The position numbers were made by a program, and so were the translations under genes. A DNA stretch of 64,000 bases, from the NCBI GenBank assembly GCA_963843085.1, contig CAWJJG010000011.1, forward strand, positions 186,001-250,000, written 5' to 3'. The stretch comes from DASUPK01 sp963843085. GTDB lineage: Bacteria; Actinomycetota; Thermoleophilia; Solirubrobacterales; 70-9. The notes under the pieces are model-generated. The model ran no database searches. It worked only from the letters and a program-made list of their open reading frames with translations, and was not told the origin of the DNA. Below, in pieces: positions 7,815 through 15,674 of this stretch (positions are counted from its first letter, which is position 1; every line of letters begins with the position of its first letter).

Positions 7815-9020
7815 CTACGGCAGCGTGCTCGAGTTCGAGTCCTGCACGTGCGACGGGCGGTCGCCGAGCTTGACCGTCACGTCCTTCTGCTGGCCCCCGC
7901 TGAAGATAGTCAGGGTGATCTCGTCGCCGGGCTTGTGGCCGTTGACGGTGGAGATGACGTCGTCCATCCCGGTGATCGGCTTGCCGTCGACCTTGGTGAT
8001 GATGTCGCCACCGACGGGGAAGGTCTGGCCGGAGATCGTGGCCTGGCCGGTCGCGCCCTTGATGCCGGCGTCGTCAGCCGGACCGCCGCTGAGGACCCGC
8101 TCGATCAGGACACCCTGAGTGACGGGGAGGTTGAGCGCGTGGGCGATATCCGGGGTGATGTCGCCGCCGGAGATCCCGAGATAGGCCTGGTGCACGTGGC
8201 CGCCGTTCTCGAGCTGGTCGGCGACGTCGGCAGCCGTCTTGATTGGGACCGCGAAGCCGACGCCCTCGTTGCCGCCGCTCTGGCTCTCGATCTGCGAGTT
8301 CATGCCGATCACCTCGCCATCCCCGTTGATCAGGGGCCCGCCGGAATTGCCGGGGTTGATCGCCGCATCGGTCTGGATCACGTCGGAGATCGAGAAGCCG
8401 TTGGGAGCCTGGATCTGGCGCTGGAGCGCCGAGACGATCCCACTCGTCACTGTGCGATCGAGGGCGAACGGATTGCCGATCGCGATGACCGGATCGCCGA
8501 CCTGCACCTTCGATGAGTCACCCAGAGGCAGGGGGCTGGCGCCCTCGGTGTTGTCGACCTTGAGGAGCGCGACGTCGCTGGACGGATCCGTTCCGACGAC
8601 CTGGGCGTTCTGCTCGGCCCCGTTTCCAAGCTGAACCGTGACGCTCTTCGCACCCTCGACGACATGAGCGTTCGTGAGGATGTGGCCGTTGCTGTCGATC
8701 AGGAAGCCCGATCCGGTGGCCTCGCTCGACTGCTGCTGGGGGAGGCCGAACGCGGACTGCGTCTTCTGCACGATCGTGGAGCGGATGAAGGCCACGCCGT
8801 TGGCATCACGCTGGTAGATGTCGTGGACGGTGAGTCCCTGGTTCGAGTTGCTGGCGGGTCGGGCCAGGGCAGCGGGCGCGATCACGGGAGCCGAGCTCTG
8901 ATCGTTGCTCGCGTCGACGACGCCGGCCTGGATCAGGATCAGCCCGGCGACGAGCACGACGGCGCCGCCCGCGACGGCGGATCCGAAGCTCGTGGAGAGA
9001 AACCTCTTCAGCGACTGCAT
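7815..9020 (-). CDS. htrA: HtrA/DegP-type trypsin-like serine protease with PDZ domain
   Basis: A 401-residue membrane-anchored quality-control protease. An N-terminal hydrophobic segment (about residues 12-36) holds it in the membrane with the protease outside. The catalytic triad is His119 (TNAHVV), Asp149 (SSDVALLKV) and Ser226 (NPGNSGGPL). A single PDZ domain occupies about residues 285-390 (YLGISGG, GDIITKVDGKPI). HtrA enzymes degrade misfolded exported proteins under envelope stress. It lies 64 bp behind trpC in the same direction but has its own upstream region with a direct repeat. The 3' end abuts repeat A copy 1. Confidence 0.95.
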   Translation of the reverse strand: MQSLKRFLSTSFGSAVAGGAVVLVAGLILIQAGVVDASNDQSSAPVIAPAALARPASNSNQGLTVHDIYQRDANGVAFIRSTIVQKTQSAFGLPQQQSSEATGSGFLIDSNGHILTNAHVVEGAKSVTVQLGNGAEQNAQVVGTDPSSDVALLKVDNTEGASPLPLGDSSKVQVGDPVIAIGNPFALDRTVTSGIVSALQRQIQAPNGFSISDVIQTDAAINPGNSGGPLINGDGEVIGMNSQIESQSGGNEGVGFAVPIKTAADVADQLENGGHVHQAYLGISGGDITPDIAHALNLPVTQGVLIERVLSGGPADDAGIKGATGQATISGQTFPVGGDIITKVDGKPITGMDDVISTVNGHKPGDEITLTIFSGGQQKDVTVKLGDRPSHVQDSNSSTLP

Positions 9021-9051
9021 GGCGAGCAGTGTGCGGCTCGCCGCTTAACCC

Positions 9052-9080
9052 TCTCTAAGCCGGTCCTTCGGGTTCTCTAA
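9052..9080 (-). promoter_or_regulatory. Direct repeat upstream of htrA (TTAGAGA x2)
   Basis: On the minus strand TTAGAGA occurs twice with a 22-bp period, about two helical turns, starting 32 bp upstream of htrA. Such spacing is typical of tandem binding by a response regulator dimer. Envelope-stress control of htrA is known elsewhere; the link here is inference. CACACT ends 7 nt before the ATG and may be the -10 box. Confidence 0.35.
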
Positions 9081-9084
9081 TGAC

Positions 9085-9891
9085 TCAGGGAAGCAGATGC
9101 TCGCGGGTCGATTCCTCGTCCGCGATCAGCTCCCTGAGCTTCGCGCCGGGATCGTCGGCCCCCATCAGGGCCTCGCCGATCAGGACGGCGTCGACCCCCA
9201 CCCGCTCGAGCTCGTCCAGGGTCGGGCGCTCCGCTATTCCGCTCTCCGAGACGACGGTCGTGCCGGCCGGGACGTCGGTGATCAGCTCGTAGGTCGTCTG
9301 GACGTCGACGCTGAAGTCGTCGAGGTTCCGGTTGTTGATGCCGATCACCTCGGCCCCGACGCCGACCGCCGTCTCGAGCTCCGGCTCCTTGTGGGCCTCG
9401 ACGATCACGTCGAGGTCGAGCTCTCTGGCCTCCTCATAGAGGGCGGCCAGCCGGTCCCGGTCGAGCGCCGCGACGATCAGAAGCACCGCGTCGGCGCCCG
9501 CGAGCGCAGCCTCGTAGAGCTGGTAGTGGTCGACGATGAAGTCCTTCTGGAGCACCGGCAGCTCGCAGGCGGCGCGGGCTTCTCGCAGGTCTGCGAGCGA
9601 GCCCCCGAAGTGCGTCTCGTCCGTGAGGACCGAGAGGGCTGCGGCACCCGCCTCCTCGTAGGCTCCGGCGATCTCGGCCGGGGTCGCGCCGGGCCTGATC
9701 TCGCCGGCACTCGGAGAACGGCGCTTGAACTCGGCGATCACCGAGAGCCCCGGCCTCGTCAGGGCCTCGCCGAACGGCCGCTGCTCGGGTCTCTCCGCCA
9801 GCTGCCGCGCGAGGTCCTCGAGCGGCACCTCGGCGCTTCGTCGCTCCACGCCTGCCCGCGCGGACCCGACCAGGTCTTCGATCATCCTCAT
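9085..9891 (-). CDS. trpC: Indole-3-glycerol phosphate synthase
   Basis: A 268-residue TIM barrel that closes the indole ring of CdRP with loss of CO2 and water. Catalytic marks are IAEFKRRSPSAG (Lys and Ser loop, about residues 52-63), LPVLQKDFIVDHYQ (Lys in the KDF motif), VIVEAHKEPEL, GINNRNLDDF (Asn-Arg-Asn) and VVSESGIAE. It is a stand-alone TrpC rather than a TrpCF fusion, consistent with a separate trpF nearby. It is the last gene of the hisIE-trpE-trpG-trpD-trpC run and is separated from trpD by 15 bp. Confidence 0.97.
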   Translation of the reverse strand: MRMIEDLVGSARAGVERRSAEVPLEDLARQLAERPEQRPFGEALTRPGLSVIAEFKRRSPSAGEIRPGATPAEIAGAYEEAGAAALSVLTDETHFGGSLADLREARAACELPVLQKDFIVDHYQLYEAALAGADAVLLIVAALDRDRLAALYEEARELDLDVIVEAHKEPELETAVGVGAEVIGINNRNLDDFSVDVQTTYELITDVPAGTTVVSESGIAERPTLDELERVGVDAVLIGEALMGADDPGAKLRELIADEESTREHLLP

Positions 9892-9906
9892 CTCGTCAGC
9901 GACACC

Positions 9907-10941
9907 CTAGCTCGCGCCGGAGAGCTCGCGGGAGCGGGTGACGAGCCGGCCGAGCACGTCGAATGCGGATCCCGAGTCGACGGCCCGCCTCGCCTTCGTC
10001 ACCCCATCCTCCAGGCCGCTCGCGCCGCCCGCGACATAGATGGCCGCGCCAGCGTTGAGCAGGGATACGTCGCGGGCCGGGCCGCCCTCTCCCTCCAGAA
10101 CGCGCGTCACGACCGCGGCGTTCTCGGCCGGCTCCCGGCCGGGGATCGCGTCCAGCGGCGCCATCTCGAACCCGAAGTCGGAGGGCTCCACGAACCACTC
10201 CTCGGTGCCTCCGTCGGCGACCTCGATCACTCGCGTCCGCGAGGCGATGCTGAGCTCGTCGATGCCGTCGTCGGCGTTGACCACCAGGGCATGCGAGCAG
10301 CCGAGCTGGAGCAGAGCGTCCGCGATGATCTCCTGGTAGCTGCGGTCGGAGACGCCGAGCAGGTGCGCGGAGGCACCGGCCGGGTTGGTGAGGGGCCCGA
10401 GAAAGTTGAAGATCGTCCGCACCGCGAGCTCCTTGCGAACCGGGCCGACGTGCGCCATCGCCCTGTGGTGCTTCGGGGCGAACATGAACCCGAATCCAAC
10501 CTCGTCGATGCAGGTCGCGACCTCCGCCGGCGCGAGCTCGATGTCGACGCCGAGGGCCTCGAGCACGTCGGCGGACCCCGACCGGCTAGTCGCCGAGCGG
10601 TTGCCGTGCTTAGCGACCTTGCAGCCCGCGCCCGCGGCGATCAGCGCGGCGATCGTGGAGATGTTGAAGGTGGTCGGGCCCCCACCGGTTCCGGCGGTGT
10701 CGAGCAGGGTCGGCTCGTCAATCTCCACGTGCGCGGCCAACGAGCGCATCGTCCGGGCCAGTCCGACGAGCTCGGAGACGGTCTCGCCCTTGGCGCGCAG
10801 CGCGATCAGGAATGCGCCGATCTGAACGGGCTCCGCCCTGCCCTCCATGATCTCCGCGAGCGCCGCCGAGGTGTGGTCGGCGGTCAGGTGGGTTCCTGAG
10901 CAGATCTCGTCGATGGCGCGGGTGAGGAGTTCGTTCGGCAT
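9907..10941 (-). CDS. trpD: Anthranilate phosphoribosyltransferase
   Basis: A 344-residue enzyme that transfers phosphoribose from PRPP to anthranilate. Key motifs are DTAGTGGGPTTFNIST (PRPP loop, about residues 81-96), VAKHGNRSATSRSGSADVLE (KHGNR motif and following helix), MFAPKHHRAM and TIFNFLGPLTNPA. Length and order are normal. It follows trpG by 8 bp and precedes trpC by 15 bp. Unlike many enterobacterial versions it is not fused to the TrpG glutaminase domain, which is encoded separately upstream. Confidence 0.97.
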   Translation of the reverse strand: MPNELLTRAIDEICSGTHLTADHTSAALAEIMEGRAEPVQIGAFLIALRAKGETVSELVGLARTMRSLAAHVEIDEPTLLDTAGTGGGPTTFNISTIAALIAAGAGCKVAKHGNRSATSRSGSADVLEALGVDIELAPAEVATCIDEVGFGFMFAPKHHRAMAHVGPVRKELAVRTIFNFLGPLTNPAGASAHLLGVSDRSYQEIIADALLQLGCSHALVVNADDGIDELSIASRTRVIEVADGGTEEWFVEPSDFGFEMAPLDAIPGREPAENAAVVTRVLEGEGGPARDVSLLNAGAAIYVAGGASGLEDGVTKARRAVDSGSAFDVLGRLVTRSRELSGAS

Positions 10942-10949
10942 GGTCAGTC

Positions 10950-11510
10950 TCAGTTGAGGAAGTTCCCCAGCAGCCTCTTGCCCTGCGGGGTGAGGACCGA
11001 CTCGGGATGGAATTGGACCCCCTCGGCGGGCAGCTCGCGGTGCCGCACACCCATCACCACGTCTCCGTAGCTAGAGGTGAGCTCGAGCTCGTCCGGCAGG
11101 TCGGGGTCGGCGATCAGGGAGTGATAGCGGCCGGCCACGAGTGGGTTCGAGAGGCCCTCGTAGATCGCGCGGCCGTCGTGCTTCACCTCGGCGTCCTTGC
11201 CGTGAATCGGATCGCCCCGGACGACTTTGCCCCCGAACGCCTCCACCATCGACTGGTGCCCGAGACAGACGCCGAGCACCGGCGTCCCCGCTTCCGCGAA
11301 AGCGCGGATCGCCTCCACCGAGATGCCGGCCTCCGTCGGCGTGCAGGGGCCGGGTGAGACAACCAGGCGGTCAGGCTTCAGCTTGACCAGCTCGTCCACG
11401 CTCGCTTTGTCGTTGCGGACGACCCCGACCTCGGCTCCGAGCTCGCCCAGGTACTGGACGAGGTTGTAGGTGAAGGAGTCGTAGTTGTCGATGACCAGGA
11501 CGCTCGTCAT
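10950..11510 (-). CDS. trpG: Anthranilate synthase glutamine amidotransferase subunit
   Basis: A 186-residue class I glutaminase that supplies ammonia to TrpE. The N-terminal VLVIDNYDSFTYNL, the oxyanion loop VVSPGPCTP and the nucleophile Cys in VLGVCLGHQS are all present, with the catalytic His-Glu in VQFHPES. I chose ATG 11510 because it forms the same ATGA overlap with the trpE stop seen elsewhere in this operon; GTG 11516 would add two residues. The protein could also serve 4-amino-4-deoxychorismate synthase (PabA role), since no second copy is visible here. Confidence 0.95.
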   Translation of the reverse strand: MTSVLVIDNYDSFTYNLVQYLGELGAEVGVVRNDKASVDELVKLKPDRLVVSPGPCTPTEAGISVEAIRAFAEAGTPVLGVCLGHQSMVEAFGGKVVRGDPIHGKDAEVKHDGRAIYEGLSNPLVAGRYHSLIADPDLPDELELTSSYGDVVMGVRHRELPAEGVQFHPESVLTPQGKRLLGNFLN

Positions 11511-13057
11511 GGCCACTCCGGCTGCTCGGCGGCGAGCTCGACCGCTCGGAAGACCGCCTTCGCCTTGTTGACCGACTCGTTGTACTCGTAGGCGGGCTGC
11601 GCGTCCGCGACCGTCCCGCCCCCGGCCTGCACGTGGACGAGCCCGTCCTTGACCACGACCGAGCGGATGTAGATCGCGGTGTCGAGATCCCCCGTGTAGC
11701 TCAGGTAGCCGACCGCGCCGCCGTACGGCCCGCGCTTCTGCGGCTCGAGCTCGTCGATGATCTGCATGGCCCGCACCTTCGGCGCACCCGAGAGCGTCCC
11801 CGCCGGGAGGATCGAGCGCAGGGCGTCCATCGCGCTGACGTCGGAGCGCAGCTTGCCCGAGACCTGGCTGACGATGTGGAGAACGTGCGAATAGGTCTCG
11901 ACGACCATCAGCTCGTCGACCGCGACCGAGCCGTAATCGCAGACGCGGCCGAGGTCGTTGCGGCCGAGGTCCACCAGCATCACGTGCTCGGCGCGCTCCT
12001 TGGGATCCTGCAGCAGCCGCTCGGCGGCGAGGCGGTCCTCCTCCTCATCGGCGCCGCGAGGGTAGGTGCCGGCGATCGGCCTGGTCTCCGCACGATCCCC
12101 CGTCACCTTGACCAGCGGCTCGGGTGAGGCGCCGGCGATCTCGAAATCGCCGAAGTCGAGGAAGTACATGTAGGGAGACGGGTTCACCGTGCGCAGGCCC
12201 CGGTAGATCGAGAACGCCTCGACCGGGCAGGGCGAGGTGAAGCGCTGTGACGGGACGACCTGAAAGGCGTCGCCGGCGTGGACGTATTCGATGATGCGCG
12301 AGACCGTCGCCTCGAACTGCTCCCGGGACATGTTCGGTTGGAAGTCGACGGCTTCGCCATCAACGCCCATGTCCTCGGCTTCGCCTGCGGTCATATGCGG
12401 CGCGGGTGCGAATGGCTTGGCAACCTTGGTCGTCGGTACAGGCTCGCGGAGGCGCTCGCGCACCTCGCCGATCGTCTCGACGGCACGGGCGTACGCCTCC
12501 TCGATGCCGCCGTCCTCGACGAACGCGTTCGCGATCAGCGTCACCTCGTGGCGCTGGTGGTCGAAGGCCACCAGGACGTCGGTGATCATCAGCGCCATGT
12601 CGGGGAGGCCGATCGGGTCCGGATTCGGCTCGGGCAGGGGCTCCACCGTGCGAACGAGGTCGTAGCCGAAGAAGCCGACCGCCCCGCCGGCGAACGGCGG
12701 CAGCTCGTCGGGCTCGGCGATCTCGTAACGGCCCAGGTACTCGGCGGCCGCCGCGTACGGGTCGGGCTCGTCGCTGACGCGATCGTCCTCGAAGAGCTTG
12801 CCGTCGGACCAACGCAGCACCGACCGGGGGCGGAAGCCGAGGAACGACCAGCGGCCGAGCCGGCCCTGCTCCGCCGACTCCAGCAGGAAGGCCGGGCCGT
12901 TGCCCCTCAGCTTGAGAAAGGCGCTGACCGGAGTCTCGCAGTCGTCGATGAAGCGGTAGCGAACTGGGACCACGTTCGCGCTCTCCGCCAGCTGACGGGC
13001 GCGATCGAGGTCCGGCTCCAGGCCGGGCAGGTTGGTCGCCGCTTCGACGGCGCTCAT
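11507..13057 (-). CDS. trpE: Anthranilate synthase component I
   Basis: A 516-residue chorismate-utilising enzyme that makes anthranilate with TrpG. The N-terminal part includes AFLLESAEQGRLGRWSFLG, which carries the feedback site (LLES). The catalytic domain has YVHAGDAFQVVPSQRF, RPIAGTYPRGA, LVDLGRNDLGRVC, TLSGAPKVRAM and YGGAVGYLSYTGDLDTAI. The gene overlaps hisIE (ATGA) and trpG. The linker between the two domains, at about residues 222-235 (TAGEAEDMGVDGEAVD), is encoded by sequence matching the cores of both REP-like repeat families in this window, so the linker appears repeat-derived. Confidence 0.97.
   Translation of the reverse strand: MSAVEAATNLPGLEPDLDRARQLAESANVVPVRYRFIDDCETPVSAFLKLRGNGPAFLLESAEQGRLGRWSFLGFRPRSVLRWSDGKLFEDDRVSDEPDPYAAAAEYLGRYEIAEPDELPPFAGGAVGFFGYDLVRTVEPLPEPNPDPIGLPDMALMITDVLVAFDHQRHEVTLIANAFVEDGGIEEAYARAVETIGEVRERLREPVPTTKVAKPFAPAPHMTAGEAEDMGVDGEAVDFQPNMSREQFEATVSRIIEYVHAGDAFQVVPSQRFTSPCPVEAFSIYRGLRTVNPSPYMYFLDFGDFEIAGASPEPLVKVTGDRAETRPIAGTYPRGADEEEDRLAAERLLQDPKERAEHVMLVDLGRNDLGRVCDYGSVAVDELMVVETYSHVLHIVSQVSGKLRSDVSAMDALRSILPAGTLSGAPKVRAMQIIDELEPQKRGPYGGAVGYLSYTGDLDTAIYIRSVVVKDGLVHVQAGGGTVADAQPAYEYNESVNKAKAVFRAVELAAEQPEWP
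12347..12393 (-). repeat. Repeat A and B cores embedded in trpE
   Basis: Minus strand: a 19-nt exact match to the core of repeat B (CCGCAGGCGAAGCCGAGGA) is followed 10 nt later by a 15-nt exact match to the end of repeat A (TGATGGCGAAGCCGT). Both are read in the trpE frame as AGEAED and VDGEAV. Confidence 0.55.
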
Positions 13058-13728
13058 CGGGCCCGCCGGCGGCCGTTCAGGACGTGGAGGACCTCGGCCA
13101 TCGAGAGGCCGCGGGAGAGGAGCAGGACCGCCAGGTGGTAGACCACGTCGGCGCCCTCCTCCGCGACGCGCTCATCGGACTCGGAGTTGACGGCCTTGAC
13201 GACCTCGGCGGCCTCCTCGCGGACCTTGTCACCCGCGAGCCTCGGATCCTCGAGCAGCTCGACCGTGTAGCTGGCCGCCGGGCGTTTCCGCTGGCGGCTC
13301 ACCAGGGTGCGCTCGAGGGCCGCCAGCGCCTCGTAGGGCAGCAGATCGGGCTCGCCGGCCACGCCGGGCGCGTCGACGCCGGGGTCGGCGCTGCCCTCCA
13401 GGTCGCGGTAGAAGCAGGAGCGCTCGCCGGTGTGGCAGGCCGGGCCGGCCGGATCGACCAGCGCGACGAGCGCGTCGCCGTCGCAGTCGTAGCGAATCTG
13501 CCTGACCCGCTGGACGTTGCCCGAGGTGGCGCCCTTGTGCCAGATCTCCCGGCGGCTGCGGCTGTAGAGATGGATCTCGCGGGTCTCGAGCGTGACCAGC
13601 AGCGACTCCTCGTTCATGTAGGCGAGGGTGAGCACCTCGCCCGAGCGGGCGTCCTGCATCACGCACGGCACCAGGCCCTTCTCGTCGAAGCGCACCTTCG
13701 CCGCGTCTCTGGCGGTCTGCACGACCAT
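13054..13728 (-). CDS. hisIE: Bifunctional phosphoribosyl-AMP cyclohydrolase / phosphoribosyl-ATP pyrophosphatase
   Basis: A 224-residue fusion for steps 2 and 3 of histidine synthesis. Residues 1-120 are HisI: VLTLAYMNEESL, SRREIWHKGATSGNVQ, YDCDGDALVALV and CHTGERSCFY supply the metal-binding Asp and Cys residues. After a Gly/Pro-rich linker, residues 135-224 are HisE: SYTVELLEDP, KVREEAAEVVKAV and EEGADVVYHLAVLL are the helices that bind Mg and hydrolyse the pyrophosphate. It heads the trp operon and overlaps trpE by 4 bp, linking a histidine enzyme to tryptophan synthesis through shared PRPP-derived metabolism. The ATG at 13728 follows TACAAT by 6 nt. Confidence 0.96.
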   Translation of the reverse strand: MVVQTARDAAKVRFDEKGLVPCVMQDARSGEVLTLAYMNEESLLVTLETREIHLYSRSRREIWHKGATSGNVQRVRQIRYDCDGDALVALVDPAGPACHTGERSCFYRDLEGSADPGVDAPGVAGEPDLLPYEALAALERTLVSRQRKRPAASYTVELLEDPRLAGDKVREEAAEVVKAVNSESDERVAEEGADVVYHLAVLLLSRGLSMAEVLHVLNGRRRAR

Positions 13729-13734
13729 CGGGCG

Positions 13735-13764
13735 ATTGTACGAAGCCCCTGCTTGGGGGCCTGA
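13735..13764 (-). promoter_or_regulatory. Promoter of the hisIE-trpEGDC operon (leaderless) with inverted repeat
   Basis: TACAAT (13735-13740) ends 6 nt before the hisIE ATG. Directly upstream lies an inverted repeat GCCCC-CAAGCA-GGGGC, overlapping the position between -35 and -10, a usual operator place. No leader peptide with Trp codons or attenuator is visible, and a leaderless transcript would not allow one. Confidence 0.45.
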
Positions 13765-13812
13765 TAGCGTCAGTTCAAGCCGGGATCCGAGGGAGAAGGA
13801 GGCTCTGTGGAG

Positions 13813-14339
13813 ATGCCAAAGGGGAAGGCGATACTGGTCGCCGGAGTCGCTCTGTTCTCGCCGTCGTCGCCATCAGCCGTGCGCTCGGCGGCCCATCGCT
13901 GAAGAAGCTGGTCAAGAAAGAGGTCGCGAAGCAGCTCCGGAACAAGCAGGGCCCGGCCGGTCCGTCCGGGACGAGCTTCGATGCGAACGCGACCCTCCCC
14001 TCGGGCCAGACGCTCACCGGCGTCTGGGTCCTCACCGGTGGAGCGGCGAGCATCGGCCAGGAGCTGATCACGTTCGTGCCCCGCCTGCCGGGCGATCTCG
14101 GCGCCGGATTCGTCCACCGGATCGATGGCGTCTCGACGACCGCGTGCCCTGGGCCGGGGGCGGCCGCCGCGGGGCACTTCTGCCTCTACGAGCGCGCCTC
14201 GTCCCTCACCTTCAGCGGAATCTTCAATCCGGCCACCGGCGGCCCGGGGGCCGATCGCCGGGGCGCTCAGGTCACCTACACCTACTCCGGTGCGACCGGC
14301 GGATCCGCGGCTGGCACGTGGGCGGTCACGGCACCCTAG
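13813..14339 (+). pseudogene. Secreted protein with collagen-like hinge, frameshifted
   Basis: A near-perfect Shine-Dalgarno sequence (AAGGAGG at 13796-13802) precedes GTG 13807 and ATG 13813. The frame begins MPKGKAILVAGVAL, the start of a signal peptide, then loses its reading frame and stops at 13900. The next frame continues the signal peptide (VLAVVAISRALGG) and carries a long product: LKKLVKKEVAKQLRNKQGPA, then GPSGTSFDANATLPSGQTLTG, ending GGSAAGTWAVTAP at 14339. The coiled helix plus Gly-Pro hinge and beta-rich tail is a pattern of secreted actinobacterial proteins of unknown function. One missing base near 13850-13860 would restore a single frame of about 175 codons. Confidence 0.6.
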
Positions 14340-14352
14340 GGTCCTCCCCCTA

Positions 14353-15246
14353 CTACTCGATCCCGAGGCGGTCGAGCAGGCCCTCGTCCCTCCGCCAGCG
14401 CTTCCGGACGCGCACCTGGAGGTCCAGGAAGACGCGGCCGCCGAGCTCCTTCTCCAGCTCCACGCGGGCGGCCGTCCCGATCTCCTTGATCTTGCGGCCG
14501 CCCGATCCGATCAGGATTCCCTTTTGGGACTCGGTCTCGGCCCAGACATGGGCCTGCACCTCAACCACCCCATCCTCGCGGTAGGCGACGTCGGAGACCT
14601 GCACCTCAACGGCGTGAGGCAGCTCGTCGCGAGTGCGGCGCAGGACCTGCTCGCGAATCAGCTCCGCGAGGAGGACCTCGCTGGGCAGGTCCGAGCGCTG
14701 CTCCGGCGGGAACAGGAAGGGGCTCTCGGGAAGCAGCTCGACCAGCTTCCCGATCAGGGGGTCGAGGCCGTTTCCCTTCCTGGCGCTGATCGGAAAGATC
14801 TCGTCGACGCCGCCCATCTCCCCAACCTCGGCGAGGACGGCGGCGGTCTCGGCGTTGTTGAGCCGGTCCACCTTGTTGACCGCGCAGACCACCGGAGTGT
14901 CGATGCTGGACTGGAGCAGCGCCTTGGTGATGAAGCGGTCGCCGGGGCCGACGCCCTGCTCCGCGTTGACGACGAACAGCACCGCATCGGAGTCGGCGAT
15001 CTCCCGCTCGACCCGGCGCTGCATCCGCTCGGTGAGCGCGTCGCGCGGCCGCTGGACACCCGGCAGGTCGGTCATCACGAGCTGCCACTCGCCTGCGAGA
15101 TCCGTGGCGACGCCGCGGATTGCGCGTCGCGTCGTCTGCGGGCGCTCCGAGACGATCGCGACGTGCGAGCCGACGATCGCGTTGACCAGGGTCGACTTGC
15201 CGACGTTCGGCCGTCCCGCGAGGCCGACGAAGCCGGCCCTCGTCAT
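14353..15246 (-). CDS. era: GTPase Era
   Basis: A 297-residue GTPase required for maturation of 16S rRNA and 30S assembly. G1 GRPNVGKSTLVN (residues 11-22), G2/effector region RPQTTRRAIRGV, G3 DLPGVQRP, G4 NKVDRL and G5 SARKG are intact. The C-terminal KH RNA-binding domain (about 205-290) contains GILIGSGGRKIKEIGTAAR, the GxxG loop that binds the 3' end of 16S rRNA. The ATG overlaps the ybeY stop (ATGA). The cluster yqeY-phoH-ybeY-era joins RNA-processing factors, as in many bacteria. Confidence 0.97.
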   Translation of the reverse strand: MTRAGFVGLAGRPNVGKSTLVNAIVGSHVAIVSERPQTTRRAIRGVATDLAGEWQLVMTDLPGVQRPRDALTERMQRRVEREIADSDAVLFVVNAEQGVGPGDRFITKALLQSSIDTPVVCAVNKVDRLNNAETAAVLAEVGEMGGVDEIFPISARKGNGLDPLIGKLVELLPESPFLFPPEQRSDLPSEVLLAELIREQVLRRTRDELPHAVEVQVSDVAYREDGVVEVQAHVWAETESQKGILIGSGGRKIKEIGTAARVELEKELGGRVFLDLQVRVRKRWRRDEGLLDRLGIE

Positions 15247-15674
15247 GAAACGGGTGGCTCCTCGGCTTCGCCTGCGGGGCCCCCTCGCACCATGGCCATG
15301 ACCTTGGCCTGCAGGTCGAGCATCTCCCCCTGATCGGACTCGTGGTCGAAGCCGCAGAGGTGCAGCGTGCCGTGGACCGCCGCCTCGGTCACGTCAGTGG
15401 CCTTTTCGGGGCAGATGAAGACGTCGCCGAGCTCCCGCGGCCCTTGGCCGTGGGCCTGCTCGTCGATCGGAAAGGCGAGAACGTCGGTGGCCTCGTCCAC
15501 GCCGCGAGCCGCGTAGTTGAGCGTTCGCATCCGCCCCTCTCCCACGACCTCCACGCCGAGGTGGCCGTCGTCCACGCCGGCCGCGTGCAGGGCCGCCCCG
15601 ACCGCGCGCCGCAGATCGCCCGGGACGTCCGAGAGATCGATGTCAGCCGCCCACGTCGGAGTCCGGACGGTCAC
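15243..15674 (-). CDS. ybeY: Endoribonuclease YbeY
   Basis: A 143-residue zinc-dependent endoribonuclease that works in 16S rRNA 3'-end maturation and 70S quality control. The metal motif HGTLHLCGFDH (H3xH5xH pattern, about residues 106-116) is complete and the upstream TDVLAFPI is typical. GTG 15674 is the only standard start upstream of the domain; it overlaps the phoH 3' end by 32 bp. The last 16 residues (VRGGPAGEAEEPPVS) lie past the normal family end and are encoded by a REP-like repeat (copy B1), so the tail seems acquired. Confidence 0.94.
   Translation of the reverse strand: MTVRTPTWAADIDLSDVPGDLRRAVGAALHAAGVDDGHLGVEVVGEGRMRTLNYAARGVDEATDVLAFPIDEQAHGQGPRELGDVFICPEKATDVTEAAVHGTLHLCGFDHESDQGEMLDLQAKVMAMVRGGPAGEAEEPPVS
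15249..15289 (-). repeat. REP-like repeat B, copy 1 (inside ybeY 3' end)
   Basis: 41 bp that match the element at 28963-29003 with very few differences. The core is CGCAGGCGAAGCCGAGGAG, preceded by the GGGG/CCCC inverted repeat. It encodes the YbeY tail. Confidence 0.7.

Noticed and set aside
7763..8118. Plus-strand frame starting in repeat A copy 1
   Set aside because: It lies opposite htrA, whose protease triad and PDZ domain are intact; the plus frame has no recognisable content.
13729..13790. Tryptophan leader peptide or attenuator ahead of hisIE-trp
   Set aside because: No small frame with Trp codons, and the -10 box lies only 6 nt before the hisIE ATG.
13770..14177. A 135-codon frame on the minus strand opposite the frameshifted secreted-protein gene
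   Set aside because: No family pattern and no ribosome site, while the plus strand has a strong Shine-Dalgarno site, a signal peptide and a Gly-Pro hinge.
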